Below, in pieces: positions 1-6,651 of a DNA stretch of 13,600 bases; the first letter of the stretch is position 1, and each line of letters starts with the position of its first letter. The DNA is taken from contig JAJYTI010000043.1 in assembly GCA_021793135.1 (NCBI GenBank), forward strand, positions 1 to 13,600, given 5' to 3'. This DNA is from Bacteroidota bacterium (GTDB lineage Bacteria; Bacteroidota; Bacteroidia; Flavobacteriales; Flavobacteriaceae). The position numbers and the translations under genes are program-made. The notes below the pieces were generated by a model. That model was not told the origin of the DNA. It did not search any database and was given only the letters and a program-made list of their open reading frames with translations.

Positions 1-211
1 TAAAGAATATCCATTTAATCTAGAACGACTTTAACGTTGCATATTATATTTTATTCATTATAGACCTTTATTTCATTTACAAATTAGTATTTAACCAATA
101 TACTATTATATATTTAACAAAAAACACATTCAATTAACTACAAATTTTCATTTAACAAGCGTTAATTCCACTATCTTTATAATAACACTTACTACTAATT
201 AGATAAGTAGT
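1..211. other. AT-rich leader region without a gene
   Basis: I see no coding frame of useful length here on either strand. The stretch is very AT-rich and holds four copies of TTTAAC (30-35, 90-95, 113-118, 151-156) at irregular spacing, which may be chance at this composition. It contains the presumed promoter of the plus-strand dehydrogenase that follows. Confidence 0.5.
172..179 (+). promoter_or_regulatory. possible -7 element for the first SDR gene
   Basis: TATCTTTA differs by one base from the Bacteroidota -7 consensus TAnnTTTG and lies about 65 bases before the preferred ATG at 245. No clear TTG or TTTG -33 element sits about 20 bases upstream, so this is only a weak candidate. Confidence 0.25.
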
Positions 212-244
212 ATGAATTATTATTTAATCTTAGAATGCTGTAAA

Positions 245-1114
245 ATGAAAGAAAATATAAAAATTCCCGATACTAAAAAAGAGCCTACGCAAGCTTCACA
301 GCCCGGAAAAGAAAGCGAAATGCACGATAAGCCTTTATTTGAACCGAAAGAAGCTTTGACCAATCTTACCTTTGCTAATAAAGTAATAGTAATTACTGGT
401 GGCGATAGTGGTATAGGAAAAGCTGTAGCATTAGCTTTTGCTAAAACTGGTGGAAATATTGCATTTCTATACTATAACGAGGAAAAAGATGCCGAAAATA
501 CGCTTCAAGAAATTGAGAAAATGGGAGTAAAAGTACATGCATATGCATGTAATATTTCCGATGCTAATAAATGTAAAGAAGTAACAGATCAAATCATAAA
601 TACATTTGGTAAAATAGATGTATTAATAAACTGTGCTGCAGTACAATTTGAACAAACAGACCCTAGAAAAATTACGCCGAGACAAGTAGATTTAACTTTT
701 GGAATAAATATTCTAGGTGCAATATATCTAACAATTGCTGTCTTACCTCATTTAAAAGAAGGTGCTTCTATAATTAACACTACTTCGGTAACGGCTTACC
801 GAGGCAGCAAACATTTAATTGACTATTCTAGTACTAAAGCTGCACTAGTTGGCTTTACCCGTTCGTTATCGACAGCATTAGCCAAAGATGGAATTAGAGT
901 AAACGCTGTTGCACCAGGTCCCGTTTGGACTCCATTAATACCATCTAGTTTTTCAAAAAGTAAATTAGAAGAATTCGGAAAAAACACTCCTATGGGGCGT
1001 GCGGGGCAACCAAATGAAATTGCTCCATCCTATTTATTTTTGGCTTCAGACAATGCAAGTTTTATTACGGGTCAAGTAATACATCCAAATGGTGGTGAGA
1101 TTGTGAATGCATAA
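245..1114 (+). CDS. SDR family oxidoreductase (YghA / general stress type)
   Basis: Probable NAD(P)-dependent cytoplasmic oxidoreductase of the classical short-chain dehydrogenase family; substrate unknown. Counting from the ATG at 245 (289 aa), the Rossmann motif TGGDSGIG is at 51-58, the NNAG-type motif is changed to NCAA at about 129-132, the catalytic serine is about 181, and the YSSTK motif puts Tyr at 194 and Lys at 198. PGPVWTP follows at 224-230 and a C-terminal ITGQVIHPNGG is present. The charged N-terminal extension of about 45 residues, with PGKESEM, is typical of the YghA/YdaD-like subgroup, which is often linked to general stress or alcohol/aldehyde metabolism. An in-frame ATG at 212 would add 11 residues (MNYYLILECCK) unlike this family, so 245 is preferred. 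It is the only plus-strand gene in the window and converges on the next gene with a 42-base gap. Family assignment is firm; role is inferred. Confidence 0.88.
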   Translation: MKENIKIPDTKKEPTQASQPGKESEMHDKPLFEPKEALTNLTFANKVIVITGGDSGIGKAVALAFAKTGGNIAFLYYNEEKDAENTLQEIEKMGVKVHAYACNISDANKCKEVTDQIINTFGKIDVLINCAAVQFEQTDPRKITPRQVDLTFGINILGAIYLTIAVLPHLKEGASIINTTSVTAYRGSKHLIDYSSTKAALVGFTRSLSTALAKDGIRVNAVAPGPVWTPLIPSSFSKSKLEEFGKNTPMGRAGQPNEIAPSYLFLASDNASFITGQVIHPNGGEIVNA

Positions 1115-1156
1115 TTCAAAACAGCCTAATATTAGCTTACTTTGCGCTGAGGTAGT

Positions 1157-2119
1157 TTATTTATTTTGAAAATACTTTATAGCATCCAATATTGCATTAT
1201 CTAAAGAAGTGTACTTTATATCTAATTCTTGAATAGATTTTTTGTTACTATAGAAATTTTTGATACACAAAGCTTTTAAATTTGTAGAGCTTAAGCTCGT
1301 TCTAATTTTGAAAAAGCGTAGTAAGTCTCCTATTCTTCCTATAAAGAGCAATAAATATTTTGGAATAGGAATAAGCAAGGTGGAGGAATTAGTATGATGT
1401 TTTAATTTAGTGAAAAACTGTTTATAACTTAAGTTTTCTCCAGCAATTATATATCTTTCGTTGGGTATTCCTTTCTCGAAACAAGAAATAATAGCTTGCA
1501 CCACATCGCTTACAGGCACAAAATTTTTACCTCCTGGTGGGTAAAATACTAATGATTTATTTAATCCCATCAATATTATTTTTCCTGAACTAGGCTTACT
1601 ATCATTAGGCCCAATCATAAAAGTGGGATTGATAATTATTGTATTTATTCCGTTATTATGAGAAAGTAAGTAGTTCTCAGCTTGTAGTTTACTCTGTGCA
1701 TAATGTAAGTCTGAAAATGGTTTTTTAATTGGAAAAGTCTCTGTACCTGGATTATTTAAATCTCCATATCCTATAGTATTTGCGGTACTTATAAATACAA
1801 ATCTAGATACATTTTTTGACTTTGCTTTTTCAAATAACCTAATGCTAGCTTTACAATTAATCTTTTCATATTCTGGATATTCGATCCAATGGGTAGCTGT
1901 AGCTGCTGCTATATGAACTACAATATCAATATTTGTTAAGTACTCATCATAAGTATCAAAAAGTCCCATCTGAATTAACTCTAGATTCTTATGTTTTTTT
2001 CCGTAATATTTACTTATATCTCGTGCAATTGCAGTCACTCTATAACCAGAATCTAATAGAGCATGGGTTAAGTTTGTCCCTAGTAATCCAGTAATTCCTG
2101 TAATAAAGATATGTTTCAT
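1157..2119 (-). CDS. NAD-dependent epimerase/dehydratase family protein (extended SDR)
   Basis: A 320-residue extended SDR, probably a nucleotide-sugar epimerase/reductase-like or dihydroflavonol-reductase-like enzyme; the substrate cannot be read from sequence. Visible features are the N-terminal NAD(P) motif TGITGLLG at 7-14, a beta4-end motif VVHIAAATA at 67-75 (instead of NNAG), the catalytic Ser/Thr region FISTANTIGYG at 109-119, and the active-site pair Tyr140/Lys144 in HYAQSK. INPTFMIGP at 164-171 and NFVPVSDVVQAI at 199-210 are typical of the substrate and cofactor half of the family. Its ATG overlaps the TGA of the upstream dehydrogenase (ATGA), so the two are almost certainly cotranscribed and translationally coupled. 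No clear terminator follows; the 42-base gap to the convergent gene has only a 10-bp AT-rich palindrome. Length is normal and no frameshift is seen. Confidence 0.85.
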   Translation of the reverse strand: MKHIFITGITGLLGTNLTHALLDSGYRVTAIARDISKYYGKKHKNLELIQMGLFDTYDEYLTNIDIVVHIAAATATHWIEYPEYEKINCKASIRLFEKAKSKNVSRFVFISTANTIGYGDLNNPGTETFPIKKPFSDLHYAQSKLQAENYLLSHNNGINTIIINPTFMIGPNDSKPSSGKIILMGLNKSLVFYPPGGKNFVPVSDVVQAIISCFEKGIPNERYIIAGENLSYKQFFTKLKHHTNSSTLLIPIPKYLLLFIGRIGDLLRFFKIRTSLSSTNLKALCIKNFYSNKKSIQELDIKYTSLDNAILDAIKYFQNK

Positions 2120-2898
2120 TCTACGTTTAACTCTCCTTTCATTTTATTACTAAGTATTGGGAGTGTAATCCATGTAGGTAGAACATGCAGTACAATTAAG
2201 CTCAATAGATTTACTCTAATTACAGGTTTTTTACGTCGTAGTTGCTTTAAACAATACGCTGCCACGTCATCTGGTTTTCTAGAAGTTAATCTCCCAAAGA
2301 AACCTTGTTTCTCAATTCTACGAGTTATCTCTCCATTGGTTTTCATGGGTCCTGGACTTACTACACCAACATGTACATTAGTCTCTTTTAATTCTTGATA
2401 TAATCCCCTTGAGAAAGAGTAAATAAAAGATTTGGATGCTGGATAAACCGTTTTATATCCCATAGGAGAAAATGCTGCCAAGCTAGATACATTGAGAATG
2501 TATGCCTCATTATTTTCTTTAAGATTTGGAAGTAATCGATGAATAAGAATTGTAGTAGCTAATACATTTACACGAATTATCCGTTCTACATAATCCGTAG
2601 AAACTTCTTCTATTTTTTTGGTACCTCCTACTCCTGCATTGTTAATTAAAATATTTATTGAATATTTTTTATTAATCCAATCCGTTAATAGCCAAACGTT
2701 TTCTTTGATACTTAAATCCGTTTCGTAACAAATTGCTTTAATATTATATTGTAATTCTAATTCATAACATAAAGTAGATAGATTTTCATTTGGTAAACTT
2801 ATTAATAATAGATTATGGCCTTGTTTTGCTAATTGCTGAGCAAAAGATTTTCCTAATCCACTACTTGCTCCACTTATAGCGGCAAACTTTTCTTTCAT
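2116..2898 (-). CDS. SDR family NAD(P)-dependent oxidoreductase (DltE-like)
   Basis: A classical short-chain dehydrogenase of 260 aa. Motifs: GASSGLG at 10-16, NNAG at 86-89, catalytic serine 139 in NVSSL, Tyr152 and Lys156 in YPASK, and SPGPMKT at 181-187. It belongs to the DltE/YqjQ-like set of SDRs, whose substrates are mostly unknown. Residues about 229-249 (VNLLSLIVLHVLPTWITLPI) form a hydrophobic C-terminal stretch broken by prolines, so the protein may sit on the membrane surface. The start is the ATG at 2898; a TTG directly before it (2901) would add a single residue and is less likely. It is the first gene of a two-gene unit, its stop overlapping the start of the epimerase gene by four bases. 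Family certain, function not. Confidence 0.87.
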   Translation of the reverse strand: MKEKFAAISGASSGLGKSFAQQLAKQGHNLLLISLPNENLSTLCYELELQYNIKAICYETDLSIKENVWLLTDWINKKYSINILINNAGVGGTKKIEEVSTDYVERIIRVNVLATTILIHRLLPNLKENNEAYILNVSSLAAFSPMGYKTVYPASKSFIYSFSRGLYQELKETNVHVGVVSPGPMKTNGEITRRIEKQGFFGRLTSRKPDDVAAYCLKQLRRKKPVIRVNLLSLIVLHVLPTWITLPILSNKMKGELNVE

Positions 2899-2995
2899 CA
2901 AAAGGCTTAAATATTTAGGTTATTGAATTGGTTTATAATAATTCTGTTAGTGTTACTTAGACACTTACGAGCTCAATAAACTATCGCAATTCACC

Positions 2996-3003
2996 TAAAG
3001 ATA
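2996..3003 (-). promoter_or_regulatory. possible -7 element for the SDR pair
   Basis: On the minus strand this reads TATCTTTA, one mismatch from TAnnTTTG and identical to the candidate before the first SDR gene. It lies about 100 bases before the ATG at 2898. No TTG/TTTG element is found about 20 bases upstream, so support is weak. Confidence 0.2.
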
Positions 3004-3116
3004 TAATAATTTTCATATTTAATTAAGTTTTATCTGATGAATTAATAAAACATTACCACGTTATTATGACAATATTCAAAATTGGAAAACAATTTATTAT
3101 TCTAACAAAAATAAAA

Positions 3117-3146
3117 AAAAGTGGAGAAGTTACCTTCCCCACTTTT
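3117..3146 (-). terminator. rho-independent terminator of the YceI-family gene
   Basis: A stem of 8 GC-containing pairs with one internal mismatch (3121-3129 with 3134-3142) and a four-base loop is flanked by A4/T4, which can extend the stem. On the minus strand it is followed by TTTTTTTTATTTTT. It lies about 80 bases past the stop at 3226. The plus-strand tail (TTTTCTCT) is poorer, so the minus strand is its working direction. Confidence 0.75.
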
Positions 3147-3225
3147 CTCTAACCAAAAAACCAAACTACTACTTATCTATTAGTTAGCAACAATCATACC
3201 CTTTAATAATATTTATAATACTTTT

Positions 3226-3747
3226 TTACTGTTTAACAAACTGTAAGTCAATAACCAATTTAACTTTATCACTTACAACAATACTTCCTGCTTCGGTTAC
3301 AGCACTCCAACTTAAATCGAAATCCTTACGATTTATTACACCAGAAATTTCAAATCCTGCTTTTGTATTTCCATATGGATCTACAGCAATTCCATTAAAA
3401 TCTACATCTAATTCTATTTCCTTTGTAGTATTTTTTAGAGTTAAATCGCCAATCATCGTATCTCCATCAAAAGATTTAGATTGAAATTTTAATTCAGGAT
3501 AATTTTCTTCATCAAAAAAATCGGCTGAACGTAAATGAGCATCACGATCTTCATTTTTGGTATGTATTGAATTAACTTTTGCAATAAAGTTAAAATCCGC
3601 ATCGATAAACTTCTCATTATCGGTTTTTACACTACCATCAAAATCTGTAAAAGCTCCTGACACAGTAGAAATCATCATGTGTTTAACTTTAAAACCTATT
3701 TCCGAATGTGTTGGATCTATCGTCCATAATTGTTTTGTATTTCCCAT
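3226..3747 (-). CDS. YceI family protein, cytoplasmic type
   Basis: A 173-residue lipocalin-like beta-barrel protein of the YceI family, which binds isoprenoid-type or other amphiphilic lipids in a hydrophobic pocket. The opening WTIDPTHSEIGFKVKHMMIS (about 8-27) is the family signature: first strand plus the HS..GF.VKH motif. The rest follows the usual pattern, with GAFTDFDG at 31-38, DAHLRSADFFD, YPELKFQS and a C-terminal VSDKVKLVIDLQFV. Length is normal for the domain alone. E. coli YceI has a periplasmic signal peptide; here translation starts directly at the barrel, so the protein should stay in the cytoplasm. It appears monocistronic, with a -7 element 42 bases upstream and a terminator downstream. 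The ligand and any link to neighbours are unknown. Confidence 0.92.
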   Translation of the reverse strand: MGNTKQLWTIDPTHSEIGFKVKHMMISTVSGAFTDFDGSVKTDNEKFIDADFNFIAKVNSIHTKNEDRDAHLRSADFFDEENYPELKFQSKSFDGDTMIGDLTLKNTTKEIELDVDFNGIAVDPYGNTKAGFEISGVINRKDFDLSWSAVTEAGSIVVSDKVKLVIDLQFVKQ

Positions 3748-3788
3748 AATCTATATTTTTATTCGATTTATATCATCATTTTATAATA

Positions 3789-3796
3789 CAAATGTA
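3789..3796 (-). promoter_or_regulatory. -7 element of the YceI-family gene
   Basis: On the minus strand this reads TACATTTG, an exact match to the Bacteroidota -7 consensus TAnnTTTG. It would start transcription roughly 38 bases before the ATG at 3747. No good TTTG -33 element is seen at the expected distance, so the promoter is supported only by its -7 half. Confidence 0.45.
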
Positions 3797-3992
3797 CATT
3801 TACATAACGCGACACACATTGATGTAGGTTAAGAAGTAATCCGTTATTGGTTATTCTTGATTTTCATATCCGATAAAGAACATAATCTCATTTTTACTTA
3901 GATGACCCCTGAAAAATATTTTATATTATTTTCTGCAAATGGATTTTACCAAATAAACTTTCTAATTATTTATAATAGGTTTAAAATAAAAA

Positions 3993-4018
3993 CAGCCACC
4001 TCTTTTTTGAGATGGCTG
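3993..4018 (-). terminator. rho-independent terminator of ychF
   Basis: On the minus strand CAGCCATCTC pairs with GAGGTGGCTG around an A6 loop: ten pairs including one T-G wobble, followed by TTTTTATTTT. It lies 27 bases past the ychF stop. In plus orientation the wobble becomes a C-A mismatch and the tail is not T-rich, so it serves the minus strand. Confidence 0.85.
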
Positions 4019-4044
4019 CATAGCAATTTGTATGGGGATTCGTT

Positions 4045-5139
4045 TTATACATTAAATCGGAAGTGAACAACATCACCATCTTGAACGATGTATTCTTTTC
4101 CTTCTACTCCAAGTTTTCCAGCTTCTTTAACTTTCGCTTCGCTTCCATAATGTACAAAATCTTCGTAATGGATAACTTCAGCACGAATAAAGCCTTTTTC
4201 AAAGTCGGAGTGAATTACTCCTGCTGCTTCTGGAGCGGTAGCACCTACTGGAATAGTCCATGCACGTACTTCTTTAACTCCGGCAGTAAAGTAAGTTTGT
4301 AAATTTAATAATTTATATGCTTTACGAATAAGCTTAGAAGAACCTGGCTCATCTAAACCGATATCGTCTAAGAACATTTTACGTTCTTCGTAAGTTTCTA
4401 GTTCTGTAATATCTGCTTCGGTTGCTACTGCGAGTACAAGCACCTCTGCCCCTTCTCCTGCAACTGCTTCTTTCACTTTTTCTACATATTCATTTCCAGT
4501 TGCAGCCGATGCTTCGTCTACGTTACAAACGTACATAACTGGCTTATCGGTAATAAATTGCAATGGCTTTAAGAAAGTATTTCTATCTTCCTCATTTAAT
4601 TCAAATGAACGAATAGATTTACCTGCATCCAAATGTTGTTGAATCGCTTCTAGAATTTCCATTTCTCGTTTGGCAGCTTTATCACCAGATCTAGCAATTC
4701 TGCTTAAACGATCTAATCGATTTTCAACAGCTTCCATATCTTTTAATTGCAATTCGATATCGATAGTTTCTTTATCTCGAATTGGATCTATAGAACCATC
4801 TACGTGAACGATATTTTCATTTTCAAAACAACGAAGTACATGAATAATAGCATCCGTTTCACGAATGTTTGCCAAGAATTGGTTACCCAAACCTTCTCCT
4901 TTACTAGCTCCTTTAACCAGTCCAGCAATATCTACTATCTCTACTGTAGCAGGGAGCACACGCTGAGGCTGTACTAACTCTTCTAGTTTTAATAGTCTTG
5001 GATCTGGTACGTTTACTATACCTACGTTTGGCTCTATAGTACAGAATGGAAAGTTTGCACTTTGTGCTTTGGCATTAGATAAACAATTGAATAAAGTGGA
5101 CTTTCCCACGTTTGGTAAACCTACAATTCCTGCTTTCAT
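4045..5139 (-). CDS. ychF: redox-regulated ATPase YchF (Obg-family)
   Basis: Universal ribosome-associated nucleotidase of the Obg/TRAFAC class (OLA1 in eukaryotes), 364 aa, the standard length. The P-loop GLPNVGKST is at 7-15 and the switch I region NFPFCTIEPNVG at 29-40. The G3 segment DIAGLVKGASKGEGLGNQFL (70-89) has a hydrophobic residue where GTPases have the catalytic Gln. The G4 position reads NVDE (206-209) instead of NKxD, the change known to make YchF prefer ATP over GTP. The C-terminal TGS domain runs from about 280 (TYFTAGVKEVRAWTI) to the end (DGDVVHFRFNV). It is monocistronic, with the best promoter in the window 20 bases upstream and a strong terminator downstream. In other bacteria it binds the 70S ribosome and affects oxidative stress responses; the local context adds nothing. 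Confidence 0.98.
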   Translation of the reverse strand: MKAGIVGLPNVGKSTLFNCLSNAKAQSANFPFCTIEPNVGIVNVPDPRLLKLEELVQPQRVLPATVEIVDIAGLVKGASKGEGLGNQFLANIRETDAIIHVLRCFENENIVHVDGSIDPIRDKETIDIELQLKDMEAVENRLDRLSRIARSGDKAAKREMEILEAIQQHLDAGKSIRSFELNEEDRNTFLKPLQFITDKPVMYVCNVDEASAATGNEYVEKVKEAVAGEGAEVLVLAVATEADITELETYEERKMFLDDIGLDEPGSSKLIRKAYKLLNLQTYFTAGVKEVRAWTIPVGATAPEAAGVIHSDFEKGFIRAEVIHYEDFVHYGSEAKVKEAGKLGVEGKEYIVQDGDVVHFRFNV

Positions 5140-5162
5140 TTTTCGTTGATATTTTAGGACTG

Positions 5163-5194
5163 CAAATATACACTAAGTAAATAATTAATACAAA
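5163..5194 (-). promoter_or_regulatory. promoter of ychF
   Basis: On the minus strand TTTG (5191-5194) is followed after exactly 20 bases by TATATTTG (5163-5170). Both halves match the Bacteroidota sigma-ABfr consensus (TTTG at -33, TAnnTTTG at -7). Transcription would begin near 5159, giving a leader of about 20 bases before the ychF ATG. Confidence 0.65.
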
Positions 5195-5213
5195 GTGTTC
5201 TTATCGAAAACTA

Positions 5214-5276
5214 AGAGTAGTATTTAGATGGAAAACAAGAAGTGTTTTTTATAAAATCAGTATATTTTACTACTCT
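5214..5276. repeat. nested inverted repeat between the sugar transporter and ychF
   Basis: AGAGTAGTA (5214-5222) and TACTACTCT (5268-5276) form a perfect 9-bp inverted repeat around 45 bases. Inside it AAAACA (5232-5237) and TGTTTT (5243-5248) form a second small hairpin. It lies 43-105 bases past the transporter stop and just upstream of the ychF promoter. It could act as a weak transcript end or processing site for the transporter mRNA, or as a binding site; neither is shown. Confidence 0.4.
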
Positions 5277-5318
5277 AAGAAGTTGATTTTCAATATAAAA
5301 AAGTTATATAATAATTAG

Positions 5319-6596
5319 TTATTTTCCTACTCTATGTCCCTTAACAGCATAGTATAACAAGAATAAATAACACGGTAAAGCGATCCAATATGCTTGTGTG
5401 GTACTAAACATATCTGCCAGCTGTCCATAAATTAATGGAATTACTGCTCCCCCTGCAATTCCCATTACTAAAAGACCAGAAGCTGCGCTAGTAAATTTCC
5501 CTACCCCTTCCAAAGCCAAAGGCCAAACTGCAGGCCAAACTAAAGAGTTTGCCAATCCTAATAAAGCTACGAACACCAAGGACAATGTACCATCCGTAAA
5601 TACAATACCTAAAGTAAAAACTACTCCTAGAATTGCACAAACTTTCAATGCAGTTGCTTGATTTATAAATTTAGGTATAATTGCAATACCTACTAGATAT
5701 CCGATAACCATTGCTGCCATAGTACCGGTTGTAAAATATTTAGCTGTGGTTAATGGTACACCTAAAGATCTTCCATAAGCTATTATGGTATCTCCAGCTA
5801 TAACCTCCACTCCTACATATAAGAATAATGCTACTACTCCTAATAAAACATGAGGAAATTGAAAAACACTAGTCTTATTTTCGGTTAATAAATGATGGTC
5901 TTCCGTTTCTTCCTCATCTCCAGAAACTTCCGGTAGATTGGAATTAAAAATCCATATAGCTAATAGTATCAACACAATAACTATCCCAATATAAGGATTT
6001 ACCACTTCTAAGGCTACTTCATCTAATGCTTTGGAATAAGCCTCTGCAGTCATAGTAGATACTTGCTGTGCAAGATTATCTGCTTCTTCTAAATTCAAGA
6101 AAAGTCCTAAAATGATAGGTGCAGATGCTCCAGCAAATTTATTACAGATCCCCATTATACTTATTCTACGAGCAGCAGTATCTACTGGACCTAGAATAGT
6201 AATATAAGGATTGGAAGCTGTTTGTAAAATTGCTAGTCCACCACCCAAAATAAATAATCCTAATAAGAACAATTCATACTGACGCATATATGCAGCAGGA
6301 ATAAATAATAAAGCTCCAATAGCCATTATTCCTAATGATATACCCATACCACGTTTAAATCCAAATCGATTTAAAACACGTGTAGAAATAGGTGCCATTA
6401 CCAAGTAAGCGATATAAAATGCAAAAGTTACAAAGTATGATTGCACAGCAGTAAGCTCACAAGCAATCTGCAAATATGGAATAAGGAGTGAGTTTAACCA
6501 TGTAACAAATCCGAAAATAAAGAATAACGAACCAATGATTATCATTGGTCCTAAAGTAGACTGTTTTTCATTTCGCTGTATAGCATCCGTTTGCAT
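5319..6596 (-). CDS. sugar MFS transporter, FucP / glucose-galactose type
   Basis: Inner-membrane sugar importer of the FucP branch of the major facilitator superfamily, 425 aa, about 12 membrane helices with a charged central loop (about 222-242, rich in Glu/His). Hallmarks are FFIFGFVTWLNSLLIP in helix 1 (25-40), NRFGFKRG after helix 2 (77-84), LQTASNPYITILGP (124-137) in helix 4, and Asn152. Hand comparison with E. coli FucP puts Ser36 at the Asp46 position and Gln125 at the Glu135 position, while Asn152 matches Asn162. The two acidic residues important for proton coupling in FucP are therefore missing, so the coupling ion or mechanism may differ. No sugar catabolic genes are nearby, so the substrate is open (glucose, galactose, fucose or similar). 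It begins 55 bases after the VWA gene and may be cotranscribed with it, though it could have its own promoter. Confidence 0.9.
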   Translation of the reverse strand: MQTDAIQRNEKQSTLGPMIIIGSLFFIFGFVTWLNSLLIPYLQIACELTAVQSYFVTFAFYIAYLVMAPISTRVLNRFGFKRGMGISLGIMAIGALLFIPAAYMRQYELFLLGLFILGGGLAILQTASNPYITILGPVDTAARRISIMGICNKFAGASAPIILGLFLNLEEADNLAQQVSTMTAEAYSKALDEVALEVVNPYIGIVIVLILLAIWIFNSNLPEVSGDEEETEDHHLLTENKTSVFQFPHVLLGVVALFLYVGVEVIAGDTIIAYGRSLGVPLTTAKYFTTGTMAAMVIGYLVGIAIIPKFINQATALKVCAILGVVFTLGIVFTDGTLSLVFVALLGLANSLVWPAVWPLALEGVGKFTSAASGLLVMGIAGGAVIPLIYGQLADMFSTTQAYWIALPCYLFLLYYAVKGHRVGK

Positions 6597-6651
6597 AGTA
6601 CTATGGTAATTAGATTATTATTTATACTTTTTTGTAATACTTAGAAACCTA

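Larger units (their letters stand above)
2899..3225. other. 327-base intergenic spacer
   Basis: No gene is seen. From high to low coordinate it holds the 3' untranslated end of the yceI-family gene, a rho-independent terminator (3117-3146), then about 220 AT-rich bases that must contain the promoter of the two-gene SDR unit. The best -7 candidate is weak (2996-3003). Confidence 0.6.

Noticed and set aside
30..156. Four TTTAAC copies in the left leader, considered as regulator sites
   Set aside because: The spacings (60, 23 and 38 bases) are irregular and the hexamer is expected often at this base composition.
212..244. Upstream ATG that would lengthen the first SDR by 11 residues
   Set aside because: The added residues (MNYYLILECCK) do not resemble the charged N-terminus of this SDR subgroup, while the ATG at 245 begins a typical one.
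1126..1135. Palindrome CTAATATTAG between the convergent genes
   Set aside because: Ten bases, almost all A/T, no loop and no T-run; expected by chance in DNA this AT-rich and not a convincing bidirectional terminator.
2111..2398. Plus-strand open frame of 95 codons opposite the SDR pair
   Set aside because: It is an antisense shadow of two well-supported genes, with no family signature.
3831..3858. Imperfect inverted repeat AAGAAgTAA / TTATTCTT upstream of the yceI promoter
   Set aside because: It needs a bulge, is AT-rich, and lies well upstream of the -7 element; no independent support.
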